Of a DNA stretch of 47,159 nucleotides, positions 1-9,511 are shown one piece after another (position 1 is the stretch's first letter; every line of letters begins with the position of its first letter). The DNA is taken from assembly GCA_025354865.1 (NCBI GenBank), contig JANXMB010000068.1, forward strand, positions 1-47,159. Reading direction: 5' to 3'. The notes beneath the pieces were generated by a model, which saw nothing but the letters and a program-made list of their open reading frames with translations, was not told the DNA's origin and searched no databases. The stretch is from Acetobacteraceae bacterium. Lineage in GTDB: Bacteria; Pseudomonadota; Alphaproteobacteria; Acetobacterales; Acetobacteraceae. Both the position numbers and the translations under genes were made by a program.

Positions 1-177
1 GCCGAAACTGCTGGCTCAGGCCGTCTGACCACCGCCGCCCTGCCGGCAAAGCAGCGGCGGCAGATGAAAACCAGCCCCGCTGGATCGGAACAGTTCCACA
101 AACGCCGAAGTAAAAAGCCCGGAAAGCGGAAGCGGGGGACGGACTACAGCCAATCTGGTGGGTTTTTCAGCAGCCTG
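1..177. mobile_element. Right end of an insertion sequence running off the window
   Basis: The segment ends at 163-177 in TTTTTCAGCAGCCTG, identical to the right terminal repeat of the small element at 27322-27469, and is followed by CTAG at 178-181. The orientation means the element body lies to the left, outside the window. In frame 2 a short reading frame ends P-K-L-L-A-Q-A-V-stop at 26-28 and could be the C-terminus of the transposase, but eight residues are too few to prove it. A four-base YTAR-type target such as CTAG would fit the IS5 family; this family assignment is inference only. Confidence 0.55.
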
Positions 178-279
178 CTAGCCAGCGATGACCGGAGGTG
201 GAATCACCGGAGGTCTGAATCGCGCGATCAAATAAGACGTTAGAGCGTGATGACCGATCGGATACGATCGCGTCGTGGT
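178..279. other. Gene-free stretch with short direct repeats
   Basis: I see no gene between the IS end and the ruvX stop. The stretch holds two 15-bp-spaced copies of ACCGGAGGT (191-199, 206-214). It is flanked by two copies of CTAGCCAGCG (178-187 and 280-289). A CGATCG-GATA-CGATCG inverted repeat lies at about 255-270 and could help end leftward ruvX transcription, though it lacks a T-run. Confidence 0.4.
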
Positions 280-744
280 CTAGCCAGCGCTGGCATCCAG
301 CGCGCTTTGCAGCATCCAAGCCGCCGCCGCGCGATCCACCGCTTCCGCGCGGCGCTTGCGGGTCAGGTCCACCTCCCCGATCAGGAATCGATTGACCGCC
401 GCGCTCGACATCCGTTCGTCCCAGAGAGCAGCTGGCAAACCGGTCGTTTCCGACAGGGCCAGGGTCCAATCCCGCGCCGCCTGTGCGGCCGGCCCGGCGG
501 TGCCGTCCATCGACAGCGGCAACCCCACCACGACTCCGCCCGCCCCTTCCTTCCGGGCGATCGCCGCGATTTCCAGGGCGTTTGCCTTCAGCTTGCCGCG
601 CTTCAGCGACCCGTAGGGGGATGCCAGCATCAGCGATACGTCGGACAGGGCGACGCCGATGGTCTTGCTGCCCGGGTCCAGCCCGATAAGCCGTTGGTCG
701 CGCCCCAGCGCCGCACGCAATTCCGTCAGGTTGAAGAGTGCCAT
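280..744 (-). CDS. ruvX: RuvX/YqgF-type Holliday junction resolvase-like nuclease
   Basis: Product of 154 aa, the usual size for the RuvX/YqgF family of RNase H-fold nucleases implicated in Holliday junction resolution and pre-16S rRNA 5' processing. Family landmarks are visible: the first acidic strand [18 protein letters not shown] with Asp23, the [11 protein letters not shown] loop, the WDERMSS segment, and a C-terminal [12 protein letters not shown] helix with the last conserved Asp. The ATG at 744 was preferred over one 12 codons upstream because homologues start near this MALFNL segment and the longer start would take up most of the spacer to gatC. It is divergent from gatC with only 44 bp between starts, a pairing common in Rhodospirillales. 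Cytoplasmic and probably essential. Confidence 0.9.
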   Translation of the reverse strand: MALFNLTELRAALGRDQRLIGLDPGSKTIGVALSDVSLMLASPYGSLKRGKLKANALEIAAIARKEGAGGVVVGLPLSMDGTAGPAAQAARDWTLALSETTGLPAALWDERMSSAAVNRFLIGEVDLTRKRRAEAVDRAAAAWMLQSALDASAG

Positions 745-788
745 GGGCGTCGTTATGGTCCGCCCCCTCATTCCAGCCAAGGCAGAAC

Positions 789-1076
789 ATGGCGCTCGAC
801 CCGACGACCATCCGCCGTATCGCCACCCTCGCGCGCATCCAGGTGGACGACGACCGACTCGAACCGCTCAGCCAGGAGCTGAACGGCATCCTCGGCTGGA
901 TCGCGCAGTTGAACGAAGTCGATGTGGATGGGGTGGAACCGCTGACGGGCGGCGCCCAGATGGCCATGAAGATGCGCGACGATGCAGTGACCGATGGCGG
1001 TTACCCGGACAAAATTCTGGCCAATGCGCCGGATCGAAATGGCGCGTTTTTCGCGGTGCCGAAGGTGGTCGAATAA
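789..1076 (+). CDS. gatC: Asp/Glu-tRNA amidotransferase subunit C
   Basis: Small 95-aa subunit of the GatCAB complex, which converts Glu-tRNA(Gln), and sometimes Asp-tRNA(Asn), to the amidated form. It begins [18 protein letters not shown], the N-terminal helix typical of GatC, and ends VPKVVE after the conserved AMKMRDD and [13 protein letters not shown] segments. The ATG at 789 was chosen over an in-frame start 17 codons upstream because the alignable family start is here. Its TAA stop overlaps the gatA ATG by one base, so the two are translationally coupled. Acts as a clamp around GatA in the cytoplasm. Confidence 0.93.
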   Translation: MALDPTTIRRIATLARIQVDDDRLEPLSQELNGILGWIAQLNEVDVDGVEPLTGGAQMAMKMRDDAVTDGGYPDKILANAPDRNGAFFAVPKVVE

Positions 1077-2554
1077 TGCTGACGGATCTGACCATCGCCC
1101 AGGCGAAAGCCGGGCTCGAAGCGAAGCAATTCAGCGCGCTGGAACTGACCGAGGCGCATCTGCACGGTATCGACACGCTCAACCCGCGCCTGAATGCGTT
1201 TCTGACCGTGACAGCCGAGGCGGCGCGAGAACAGGCCAAAGCGGCGGATGCGGCGATCGGGCGCGGGGATATCCGGGCGCTGACCGGGATTCCGCTGGCG
1301 ATCAAGGATTTGTTCTGCACCCAGGGCGTGCGGACGACGGCGGCCAGCCGGATCCTCGATTCGTTCGTGCCGCCGTACGAAAGTACCGTCACCGCCAATC
1401 TTCTGGCCGATGGCGCCGTGTTCGTGGGTAAAACCAACCTCGACGAGTTCGCGATGGGTTCGTCGAACATGACCTCTGCCTTCGGGCCGGTCGAAAACCC
1501 CTGGAAACGGCGGCAGGATCAGAATGCAATCCTGGTGCCCGGCGGATCGTCCGGTGGATCGGCCGCAGCGGTGGCGGCCCGGCTCGCGATGGGCGCGACC
1601 GGCACCGACACGGGCGGTTCGATCCGTCAGCCGGCCTCGTTCTGCGGGCTGGTCGGGGTGAAGCCGAGTTACGGGCGGTGTTCGCGCTGGGGCGTTGTGG
1701 CGTTCGCCAGTTCCCTCGATCACCCCGGCCCCTTCGCCCGCACCGTCGAAGATAGCGCCATTCTGCTCGGCTCCATGGCCAGCCACGACCCCAAGGATTC
1801 CACCAGCGCCGATCGGCCGGTCCCGGATTACCGCGCCGCCTGCCGACGGGGGGTGGCCGGTCTGCGGATCGGTATCCCGCGAGAATACCGCGTCGATGGC
1901 ATGTCGGCAGAGATCGAGGCACTTTGGCAGCAAGGCATCGACTGGCTGCGCGCCGCAGGGGCCGAAATCGTCGATGTGTCGCTGCCGCACACGAAATACG
2001 GGCTGGCGACCTATTACATCGTGGCGCCGGCCGAGGCGTCGTCCAACCTCGCCCGCTACGACGGTGTGCGCTACGGGTTGCGTCGGGACGGGGCGGAATT
2101 GTCCGACATGTATGGCAACACCCGCGCCGCCGGCTTCGGGACGGAAGTGCAGCGCCGCATCCTGATCGGGACCTATGTGCTCTCGGCCGGGTATTACGAT
2201 GCCTATTATCTGCGGGCGCAGAAGGTGCGGGCGCTCATCCTGCGCGATTTCACCGAGGCTTTCGCCCAGGTGGACGCGCTGCTGACCCCGACCGCCCCGT
2301 CCGCCGCTTTCGCCCAGGGCGAGAAGATGGACGATCCAGTGCAGATGTACCTCAACGATCTGTTCACGGTCGGCGCCAATCTGGCCGGCGTTCCCGCGTC
2401 ATCGGTGCCGGCCGGCCTCGACTCCAACGGCCTGCCGCTCGGCTTGCAAATCGTCGGTCGTCCGTTCGACGAGGAAACCGTCTTCGCGGTTTCGGCAGAA
2501 ATCGAGCGTGCGGCCGGTTTCTCGGCGCTGCCAGCGATCAGAGCGGGGGTGTAA
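1076..2554 (+). CDS. gatA: Asp/Glu-tRNA amidotransferase subunit A (amidase)
   Basis: Glutaminase/amidase subunit of 492 aa that releases ammonia from glutamine and channels it to GatB. The amidase-signature triad is visible: Lys77 in PLAIKDLF, cis-Ser158 in [13 protein letters not shown], and nucleophile Ser182 in [10 protein letters not shown]. The C-terminal half carries the usual [10 protein letters not shown] and [15 protein letters not shown] segments. The ATG at 1076 overlaps the gatC stop, and [14 protein letters not shown] matches the normal GatA start. A longer open frame running upstream to 659 overlaps gatC and part of ruvX and is not used. Four bases separate it from gatB. Confidence 0.96.
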   Translation: MLTDLTIAQAKAGLEAKQFSALELTEAHLHGIDTLNPRLNAFLTVTAEAAREQAKAADAAIGRGDIRALTGIPLAIKDLFCTQGVRTTAASRILDSFVPPYESTVTANLLADGAVFVGKTNLDEFAMGSSNMTSAFGPVENPWKRRQDQNAILVPGGSSGGSAAAVAARLAMGATGTDTGGSIRQPASFCGLVGVKPSYGRCSRWGVVAFASSLDHPGPFARTVEDSAILLGSMASHDPKDSTSADRPVPDYRAACRRGVAGLRIGIPREYRVDGMSAEIEALWQQGIDWLRAAGAEIVDVSLPHTKYGLATYYIVAPAEASSNLARYDGVRYGLRRDGAELSDMYGNTRAAGFGTEVQRRILIGTYVLSAGYYDAYYLRAQKVRALILRDFTEAFAQVDALLTPTAPSAAFAQGEKMDDPVQMYLNDLFTVGANLAGVPASSVPAGLDSNGLPLGLQIVGRPFDEETVFAVSAEIERAAGFSALPAIRAGV

Positions 2555-2558
2555 CGCG

Positions 2559-4010
2559 ATGGCATACGCAATCGAAGGCGCGACCGGCGCATGGGAAGTG
2601 GTGGTGGGGCTTGAAGTCCACGCCCAGGTGATTAGCCAATCGAAACTGTTCAGCGGTTCGTCCGCCGCCTTCGGGGCGGAGCCGAATACCCAGGTCAGCT
2701 TCGTCGATGCCGGTTTTCCCGGCATGTTGCCGGTGATCAACCGCGAATGCGTGGCCCAGGCGGTGCGCACCGGGCTGGGTCTGAACGCAGTTATCCACAA
2801 CGTCAGCCGCTTCGATCGGAAGAACTATTTCTACGCCGACATGCCGCAGGGCTATCAGATCAGCCAATACCAGCACCCGATCGTCGGTACCGGCGTGGTC
2901 GAGGTCGAATTGTCCGACGGTTCGGTCAAGGAAATCGGTGTCACCCGCCTGCATTTGGAACAGGATGCCGGCAAATCCCTGCACGATCGGCATGCCACCA
3001 AGACCTTCATCGACCTGAATCGGTCCGGTGTCGCGCTGATGGAAATCGTCTCCGAACCCGACATCCGCTCCCCGGAGGAAGCCGGCGCGTACCTGCGCAA
3101 GCTCCGCTCGATCCTGCGTTATCTCGGCACCTGCGACGGCAACATGGAAGAGGGTTCCATGCGCGCCGACGTCAACGTGTCGGTGCGCAAAGCCGGGGAA
3201 CCGTATCGGACCCGGTGCGAGGTGAAGAACGTCAACTCCGTCCGCTTCGTGATGCAGGCGATCGAGGCGGAGGCCGCGCGTCAGGTCGAAGTCTGGGAAA
3301 GCGGCGGTTCGGTCAAGCAGGAAACCCGGCTGTTCGATCCCAACCGGCTGGAAACCCGGCCGATGCGATCGAAAGAAGACGCCCACGACTATCGCTACTT
3401 CCCCGAACCGGATCTGCTGCCGCTGGTCCTGGAAGACGATTGGGTCGCGGCGCTGAAGGCGTCGTTGCCGGAACTGCCGGACGCCAAAAAGGCCCGTTTC
3501 CGAGCGGAATATGGCCTGACGGCGTACGATGCGGCGGTGCTGGTGGCGGAAAAGGCGACGGCGGAGTTTTTCGAAACCGTCGCGAAGGGGCGGGATGCCA
3601 AGATCGCCGCGAACTGGGTGACCGGCGATTTCTTCGCCGCGCTGAACAAGACCGGCGCGACCATCGACAATCCGCCGATCTCGGCCACCGATCTCGGCGC
3701 GCTGCTGGACCTGATTGCCGACAGCACCATCAATGGCCGAATCGCCAAGGATGTGTTCGAAGCCATGGTCGAAACGGGCAAGTCGCCGGCGACGATCGTG
3801 GCCGAAAAGGGGCTGCGGCAGGTCACCGATACCGGCGCGATCGATGCGGCGGTGGATGCCATTATTGCAGCCAATCCCGACAAAGTGGCCGAATACCGGT
3901 CGGGCAAGGACAAATTGTTCGGCTTCTTCGTCGGCCAGACCATGAAAGCCATGGCGGGCAAGGGCAACCCGGCGTTGATCAACGAGACGCTGAAGAAGCG
4001 GCTCGCATAA
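2559..4010 (+). CDS. gatB: Asp/Glu-tRNA amidotransferase subunit B
   Basis: tRNA-binding and kinase/transamidase subunit (483 aa), which phosphorylates the misacylated Glu (or Asp) and amidates it. Seen: the N-terminal [10 protein letters not shown] signature, [28 protein letters not shown], the [16 protein letters not shown] segment, and [17 protein letters not shown] before a helical domain and a YqeY-like tail after about residue 330. The ATG at 2559 begins [20 protein letters not shown] and lies four bases after the gatA stop. Last gene of gatCAB, which is presumably one transcript. A tRNA-Gln(UUG) gene lies at 13432-13506 in the same window. I see no glutaminyl-tRNA synthetase here, but absence from one window proves nothing. 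Confidence 0.96.
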   Translation: MAYAIEGATGAWEVVVGLEVHAQVISQSKLFSGSSAAFGAEPNTQVSFVDAGFPGMLPVINRECVAQAVRTGLGLNAVIHNVSRFDRKNYFYADMPQGYQISQYQHPIVGTGVVEVELSDGSVKEIGVTRLHLEQDAGKSLHDRHATKTFIDLNRSGVALMEIVSEPDIRSPEEAGAYLRKLRSILRYLGTCDGNMEEGSMRADVNVSVRKAGEPYRTRCEVKNVNSVRFVMQAIEAEAARQVEVWESGGSVKQETRLFDPNRLETRPMRSKEDAHDYRYFPEPDLLPLVLEDDWVAALKASLPELPDAKKARFRAEYGLTAYDAAVLVAEKATAEFFETVAKGRDAKIAANWVTGDFFAALNKTGATIDNPPISATDLGALLDLIADSTINGRIAKDVFEAMVETGKSPATIVAEKGLRQVTDTGAIDAAVDAIIAANPDKVAEYRSGKDKLFGFFVGQTMKAMAGKGNPALINETLKKRLA

Positions 4011-4085
4011 CGGCCGGCGCGATTGCATCGGCGGCACCCGCAACCTACATCTCGATACCGATATCCTCCAGGAGTCTGAAAGCCC

Positions 4086-5351
4086 GTGACCGATCCCATC
4101 CAAGTGACCCGCCTGCCTTCCGGCCTGACCGTCGTCACCGAACGGATGGATCGTGTTGAAACCGTATCCTTCGGCGCCTATGTCGCCACCGGTTCCCGCC
4201 ACGAAACGGCCGAGGAAAACGGCGTTTCCCACTTCCTCGAACACATGGCATTCAAGGGCACCGAACGCCGCACCGCCGCCGGGATCGCCGAAGAGATCGA
4301 GAATGTGGGTGGCCACATCAACGCCTACACCGCGCGCGAACAGACCGCCTATTACGTCAAAGTGCTCAAGGAAGACACCGCGCTCGGCGCCGACATCATC
4401 GGCGATATCCTGTCGCACTCGACCTTCGAGCCGGAGGAATTGGAACGCGAACGCGGCGTGATCTTGCAGGAAATCGGTCAGGCCAACGACACACCCGACG
4501 ACATCATCTTCGATCGGTTCCAGGAAGTCGCCTACCCCACCCAACCCATGGGTCGCCCCGTGCTCGGCACCGAGGACGGCATTCGCAACATGCCCCGCAA
4601 GATGCTGACCGGGTACATGAAGCGCCACTACGCGCATGCGAACATGGTCATCGCCGCCGCCGGCAATCTGCACCACGAAGCGATGCTGGAGCTGGCCGAA
4701 AAGCACTTCGCCGATCTCCCGGCTGAAAAAGCCCTGCCGGTGCAGGACGCGGTCTATCTGGGCGGCGAATTCCGCGAAGAGCGCGACCTCGATCAGGTTC
4801 ATATTGTGCTGGGCTTCCCCTCGGTCGGTTATGGGGATCGCGATTACTACCCGACGCTGCTGCTCTCGACCCTGCTGGGTGGCGGTATGTCGTCGCGGCT
4901 GTTCCAGGAAATCCGGGAAAAGCGCGGGCTGGTCTATTCGATCTATTCCTTCGCGTCGCCCTTCGTGGACGGTGGCTTGTTCGGCATTTACGCCGGCACC
5001 GGGGAAAGCGAAGCGGCCGAGGTCATGCCAGTGACGCTGGACGAACTGCGCAAGGTTCAGGTCGAAGTGACCGAGGCCGAGTTGAATCGCGCCCGAGCCC
5101 AGGTGAAAGCCTCGCTGTTGATGTCGCTAGAGAGCACCGGGAGCCGTTGCGAGCAACTCGCCCGCCAGATCCAGTTGTTCGGCCGCGTGCTGCCGACGCA
5201 GGAAACGGTCGCCAAAATCAATGCGGTGACGACCGAGGATATCCAACGCGCGGCAACCCGGCATTTTCGGGCGACACCGACATTGGCGACGATGGGTCCG
5301 GCGGCAAAAGTGCCGAGCCTGGCGGAAATCGCGTCGGCACTCTCGGTCTGA
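4086..5351 (+). CDS. M16 family zinc peptidase (processing-peptidase-like)
   Basis: Insulinase/pitrilysin-family (M16) metallopeptidase of 421 aa, resembling the mitochondrial processing peptidase beta subunit and PqqL/YmxG proteins. The inverted zinc motif HFLEH is present at residues 49-53 (His49, catalytic Glu52, His53), and the third ligand is Glu129 in ERGVILQEI. This is the active subunit type, with a second inactive-like M16 half at about 215-421. The start is GTG at 4086 with AGGAG about 11 bases upstream. No signal peptide is obvious, so cytoplasmic action is likely. The next gene on this strand is far away, and a strong hairpin follows the stop. Confidence 0.92.
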   Translation: MTDPIQVTRLPSGLTVVTERMDRVETVSFGAYVATGSRHETAEENGVSHFLEHMAFKGTERRTAAGIAEEIENVGGHINAYTAREQTAYYVKVLKEDTALGADIIGDILSHSTFEPEELERERGVILQEIGQANDTPDDIIFDRFQEVAYPTQPMGRPVLGTEDGIRNMPRKMLTGYMKRHYAHANMVIAAAGNLHHEAMLELAEKHFADLPAEKALPVQDAVYLGGEFREERDLDQVHIVLGFPSVGYGDRDYYPTLLLSTLLGGGMSSRLFQEIREKRGLVYSIYSFASPFVDGGLFGIYAGTGESEAAEVMPVTLDELRKVQVEVTEAELNRARAQVKASLLMSLESTGSRCEQLARQIQLFGRVLPTQETVAKINAVTTEDIQRAATRHFRATPTLATMGPAAKVPSLAEIASALSV

Positions 5352-5355
5352 CGCA

Positions 5356-5392
5356 CATCGCGGGCGCGCGGCCTGTGCCGCCACGCCCGCGA
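5356..5392. terminator. Strong nested hairpin between convergent genes
   Basis: A 10-bp perfect stem (ATCGCGGGCG at 5356-5365 with CGCCCGCGAT at 5383-5392) encloses an inner GCGGC-ctgt-GCCGC hairpin. It lies between the stops of the M16 peptidase (+) and the NIPSNAP gene (-). There is no T-run on either side, so it is a factor-assisted or weak bidirectional terminator at best. Confidence 0.5.
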
Positions 5393-5411
5393 TTGCTGCA
5401 AACGACCCGGC

Positions 5412-5735
5412 TTATTGCACGGGCGAACGCGGCGTCGCGACCAGACGGGTCACTTTGATCGCCGGGCGATCCAGGTATTCCGGCACCCGCGGCGCAATCT
5501 GCGTCTTCCAATATTCGCTCTCATACACGTCCTTGTACTGTTGGACGCGTTGTTCCTCGCTGTCGAAGCGGCGGATCCAGACGTAGACTTCCTCGTCGGT
5601 TTCGCCTTTGTAGCTGCCGCAGATCACCATGCCCTTGGACACCTGGAAGGGGATGATTTCCTCTTCCATGATCTTGACCCATGCATCGACCTTGCCGGGC
5701 CAGGGTTTGTATTGGCGCAATTCGAAAAATGCCAT
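5412..5735 (-). CDS. NIPSNAP family protein
   Basis: Product of 107 aa with the NIPSNAP (dimeric alpha+beta barrel) pattern: it starts [20 protein letters not shown] and has a [22 protein letters not shown] middle followed by a helix rich in Glu, Gln and Tyr. Members often dimerise through the ferredoxin-like fold, and their biochemical function is mostly unknown. The ATG at 5735 is preceded by AAGGAAA. It stands alone, convergent with the M16 gene and divergent from the chemoreceptor, with an AT-rich spacer (about 5786-5828) that probably carries both promoters. Confident on family, not on role. Confidence 0.82.
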   Translation of the reverse strand: MAFFELRQYKPWPGKVDAWVKIMEEEIIPFQVSKGMVICGSYKGETDEEVYVWIRRFDSEEQRVQQYKDVYESEYWKTQIAPRVPEYLDRPAIKVTRLVATPRSPVQ

Positions 5736-5869
5736 CCGAACGTTTCCTTGTGTTTGGTTGCCGGCGGAGAATACCGGGTCCGGCGCAAAAAAATATCCCG
5801 GGCATAAACGATTTATTAACCTTTTTTCGATTGACTGCTGCCGAACCCGATAGCCGTGGAGAACGCAGC

Positions 5870-8338
5870 GTGCGTGACAACCAACCCATCACCGACCGTG
5901 AAACGATGTTTCCAGAAGGGGTGCCGCTGGTATCCCAGACCGCGACCGACAGCCGCATTTCGTTCGTAAACCAAGCGTTCGCCTCGGCCAGCGGCTTCTC
6001 CCGCGACGAACTGCTGGGGAAGCCGCATAACCTGCTGCGCCACCCCAACATGCCGGCCCAGGCTTTTGCCAATCTCTGGGCGACCGTCGCCGAGGGACGC
6101 CCTTGGGAAGGATTGCTGAAAAACCGTACCAAAACCGGGGAATATTTTTGGGTCAGGACAAACATTACGCCGGTTGTGCGGGATGGGGCCATCGAGGGGT
6201 ATATCTCCATGCATGGGCGCCCCTCGCGGGAGAAAGTCGCGGAAGCGGAGACTGCCTACAAGTGTATGAGTTCTGGCGATAAAAATTTCGGCCTACGCGA
6301 CGGCGAAATCGTCCGCACCGGGTTGCCGTCCCGGCTCGGCGTCTACTGGGCAAGCGTGGCCGGACGTCTCGCGATCGTCTTCGCGACCCTCATTCTCGGC
6401 ATCGCAATGGTCGGCGGCGCGGGATTGTCCGGGATGGCGCAGTCGAACGAATCATTGCGAACGGTCTACGAAGATCGCGTCGTCTGTCTCGGCCAACTCG
6501 GCGAAATCATGTCGCTAATGCAGGAGAACAGTCAGGAGATCGGTTTGGCCGCGCTGGAAATGAAGGGGGGTGGCAAAGCCGATCCCGTCCATGTGGACCG
6601 TATTGGCCAGAACAGCGCGCGCATCGACAAAGTCTGGGCCGAATACAAGGCGACCTACCTGACTCCGGTCGAGGCCGATCTGGCACATGCATTCGAAGCC
6701 GCGCGCGCGATTTATGTTGCGGAAGGGCTGCGTCCGGCGATGCTGGGTGTGGAACGAGGCGACGGTCTTGGCGTTGAAAAACTGCTGTCCTTAAAAATGC
6801 AGCAGTTGTTCGCCGCAGAGCGCACGAAAATGGATACCTTGGTTCATTTGCAACAACGTGTCGCGCTGGAAGAATATAATAGTGCCGTACTGTCCTTCAA
6901 TTGGCGCACATCCACGATAGCGGTAGGCGCATCGTTGCTTTCGGCGCTTGCCGCCGTGCTCGGTTGGACTTTGGTGCGATCGGTCAAACGACCGCTGGCG
7001 GAAATGGCGGAACATTTCGATGCCATCGCCGCCGGCGCCCTGAGCGGCGAAATCCGCCTGCCGGCCGCGCGCGAATTTTGGCGTGTCGTCAGCCTGCTGC
7101 GGGCCATGCGGGCGCGTCTGGCATTCGTCGATTCAGAGCGGATGGAGAACGAACAGCGGATTGTGAACGAACGGAAGGCGGCGATCGCTGCGATGGCCGA
7201 AACGGTCGAGCGGGAGGCGCGGATCGCAATGGACACCGTTGCCGAACAAACCAGCAGCATGGCGAAAGACGCGGAAGGGATGGCCGACATCGCCACCCGC
7301 GTCGGTGGACATGCGCACGAGGTCGCCGATGCCGCCGGTTCGGCTTTGACCAACGTCCAGGCCGTCGGCGCCGCGACCGAGGAGTTGACCGCGTCGATCC
7401 GCGAAATTTCCGCCCAGGTCGCGCAAGCGGCCGCGGTATCGAAACGGGCGGTGGAAGGCGGTGCTTTGGCGCGGGAGCGGTTGGGCCTGCTGTCCGGCGT
7501 CGCCGATCGTATTGGCACGGTCGTGCAACTGATCAACGGTATCGCCGGGCAGACCAATCTGCTGGCCCTGAATGCCACGATCGAGGCAGCCCGAGCGGGC
7601 GATGCCGGCAAGGGATTCGCCGTGGTCGCAAGCGAAGTGAAAAGCCTAGCCAGACAGACCGCCAATTCCACCGAGGAAATCACCCGTCAGGTCAGTGAAA
7701 TGCAGACCGCGACCGCTGCGGCCGTCAATGCGGTGGCCGATATCGGGCGCACGATCGCCGAAATCGCGGAAGTCTCGATCGCGGTTGCCGCCGCGGTGGA
7801 ACAGCAGGCCGCAGCGACGCAGGAAATCGCCCGCAACGTGACCGAAACCGCCGCCGCCGCGCATCAAGTGGCGGACAGTATTTCGGCGGTGTCGCGCGAC
7901 GCGCTGGCGGTCGGCGATCAGGCGGGCGGCATGCGGGAGGGATCGGCCGTCCTGGCAACCGCCATCGAATCGCTGCGATCCACCGTCGTGCGGGTCGTGC
8001 GAACTGCGACGGTGGATGCCGACCGGCGCAAGGAACCGCGCATCGCGATCGATGAACCCTGCACTATTCGCACGTCGTCCGGCCTTGCGATCCGTGCTCG
8101 GGTGCGCGACTTGTCGCGCGGTGGCGCCTGGATCGCCGGCATCGAGGCGGAGGTTCAGGGCCAAGGCAGCCTGACGTTGGACCGCGACAGCGGCGAACCG
8201 AAAGCAGAATTCGCCGTCCGCTGGCGGGAGAAAAACGGCGATATGCATGTGGAATTCCAGCAAGGTCGTTTGTCCGCAGGTTTCCAGCGCTTTATCGACC
8301 GTACCGTGCCGGCGCAGACTCAAAAGGACGCCGCATGA
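5870..8338 (+). CDS. Chemoreceptor with PAS, periplasmic sensor, HAMP, MCP signalling and PilZ domains
   Basis: Methyl-accepting chemotaxis protein of 822 aa. Order of parts: Aer-like PAS domain (about 8-125, with [19 protein letters not shown] and [17 protein letters not shown]), TM1 (about 166-187), a helical periplasmic domain of about 160 residues, TM2 (about 348-369), HAMP (about 370-420), the MA coiled coil with hairpin tip around [19 protein letters not shown], and a C-terminal PilZ domain (about 716-805). The PilZ domain keeps both c-di-GMP motifs, R720-xxx-R724 and D747-L-S749-R-G-G752. The start is GTG at 5870 with GGAG eight bases upstream; longer readings run back into the NIPSNAP promoter. 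It probably signals to CheA/CheW, which are not in the window. Having both a cytoplasmic PAS and a periplasmic sensor plus PilZ is uncommon. Confidence 0.9.
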   Translation: MRDNQPITDRETMFPEGVPLVSQTATDSRISFVNQAFASASGFSRDELLGKPHNLLRHPNMPAQAFANLWATVAEGRPWEGLLKNRTKTGEYFWVRTNITPVVRDGAIEGYISMHGRPSREKVAEAETAYKCMSSGDKNFGLRDGEIVRTGLPSRLGVYWASVAGRLAIVFATLILGIAMVGGAGLSGMAQSNESLRTVYEDRVVCLGQLGEIMSLMQENSQEIGLAALEMKGGGKADPVHVDRIGQNSARIDKVWAEYKATYLTPVEADLAHAFEAARAIYVAEGLRPAMLGVERGDGLGVEKLLSLKMQQLFAAERTKMDTLVHLQQRVALEEYNSAVLSFNWRTSTIAVGASLLSALAAVLGWTLVRSVKRPLAEMAEHFDAIAAGALSGEIRLPAAREFWRVVSLLRAMRARLAFVDSERMENEQRIVNERKAAIAAMAETVEREARIAMDTVAEQTSSMAKDAEGMADIATRVGGHAHEVADAAGSALTNVQAVGAATEELTASIREISAQVAQAAAVSKRAVEGGALARERLGLLSGVADRIGTVVQLINGIAGQTNLLALNATIEAARAGDAGKGFAVVASEVKSLARQTANSTEEITRQVSEMQTATAAAVNAVADIGRTIAEIAEVSIAVAAAVEQQAAATQEIARNVTETAAAAHQVADSISAVSRDALAVGDQAGGMREGSAVLATAIESLRSTVVRVVRTATVDADRRKEPRIAIDEPCTIRTSSGLAIRARVRDLSRGGAWIAGIEAEVQGQGSLTLDRDSGEPKAEFAVRWREKNGDMHVEFQQGRLSAGFQRFIDRTVPAQTQKDAA

Positions 8339-8377
8339 CCCCTTGAGGCTAAAGGCGGTGCCGCGCACACTCGCTGC

Positions 8378-9511
8378 ATGAGCATCGCCTACCTCGACCC
8401 GAGCACCGGGCAAACTTTCCCTCTCGATCGGCCGCGCTGGTGCGGGCCGGATCGGGCGCCGTTGCTGCTGACGCCCTTGGACGGCATCGGACGCGCCGAC
8501 ATCGATACCGCGACGCGCAGCTTGTGGCGCTATCGGGCGGCCTTGCCGATGCAAACCGACGCGCCGATCACCATGGGGGAGGGCTGTACCCCCCTGATCC
8601 CGCGCCGCATCCACGGTGCCGATGTCCATTTGAAATGCGAGTGGTTCATGCCCACCGGCAGTTTCAAGGATCGCGGCGCGAGCGTCATGCTCTCCTTCCT
8701 GAAGGCGCAGGGCGTGACGCATGTTTTGGAAGACAGCTCGGGCAATGGCGGCGCCGCCGTGTCCGCCTATGCCGCGGCCGGCGGGATGCGCGCCACCATC
8801 ATGGCACCGGATTCGACCAGCCCCGCCAAGACGGTGCAGATGCGGGCGCATGGCGCGGCCGTGGAACTCATTCCCGGCAATCGGCAGGCGACGTCCGATG
8901 CCGCCGTTGCCCGCTCTGCCGAGATTTTTTACGCCAGCCATAATTGGCACCCGTTCTTCCTGCACGGCACCAAGACCCTGGCCTACGAGTTGTGGGAAGA
9001 CCTGGGATTCCGAGCACCGGACAATATCGTGATCCCCTGCGGCGCCGGATCGAACGTGCTGGGCTGCGAGATCGGCTTCTCCGAATTGTTGCGAGCCGGG
9101 CAGATCGATCGCATGCCGCGCATTTTCGCCGCCCAACCGGAGAATTGCGGCCCCATAGCGGCCGCGTTCCTCGCCGGTAGCGACACATTGCTGCCGGCCG
9201 ACATCCGCCCGACCATCGCCGAGGGCACCGCCATCGCCCAGCCGTTGCGTCTGCGCGCGGTTCTCGGCGTTCTGCGCGAAACCTTCGGTGGCGCGGTGCA
9301 TCTGTCCGAAGCCGAGATCGCGCGCGCGACCCTCGATCTCGCCGGCATGGGCATTTACGTCGAACCCACCGCCGCCCAGGCTGCCGCTGCCCTGGCCAAA
9401 CTGCTGGGCTCCGGGGCGATCGCGCCGGAACAAACCACCGTGCTGGTCCTGACCGGCAGCGGGCTGAAGGCCACGCCACGCATCGCGGACTTGTTGGGGA
9501 TTGGGTTATGA
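8378..9511 (+). CDS. Threonine synthase-like PLP-dependent lyase/synthase
   Basis: Fold-type II PLP enzyme of 377 aa related to threonine synthase. It carries the TMGEGCTPLIP loop, PLP lysine Lys97 in MPTGSFKDRG, the substrate loop DSSGNGGAAVSAYAA, the phosphate-binding PCGAGSNVLGC glycine-rich segment, and a C-terminal VLVLTGSGLKATPRI. It is slightly short for housekeeping ThrC and has an N-terminal DPSTGQTFPL segment like the diverged threonine synthase-like group. It overlaps the next gene by 4 bases (ATGA) and forms a tight cluster with an M81 peptidase and a D-threonine-aldolase-like protein. That context argues for a catabolic role on a hydroxy-amino acid or dipeptide rather than threonine synthesis (inference). 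Confidence 0.82.
   Translation: MSIAYLDPSTGQTFPLDRPRWCGPDRAPLLLTPLDGIGRADIDTATRSLWRYRAALPMQTDAPITMGEGCTPLIPRRIHGADVHLKCEWFMPTGSFKDRGASVMLSFLKAQGVTHVLEDSSGNGGAAVSAYAAAGGMRATIMAPDSTSPAKTVQMRAHGAAVELIPGNRQATSDAAVARSAEIFYASHNWHPFFLHGTKTLAYELWEDLGFRAPDNIVIPCGAGSNVLGCEIGFSELLRAGQIDRMPRIFAAQPENCGPIAAAFLAGSDTLLPADIRPTIAEGTAIAQPLRLRAVLGVLRETFGGAVHLSEAEIARATLDLAGMGIYVEPTAAQAAAALAKLLGSGAIAPEQTTVLVLTGSGLKATPRIADLLGIGL

Noticed and set aside
2538-4802. 754-codon minus-strand frame over gatB and the M16 gene
   Set aside because: Opposite strand of two unambiguous genes; His/Asp/Gly-rich translation typical of antisense GC-rich DNA.
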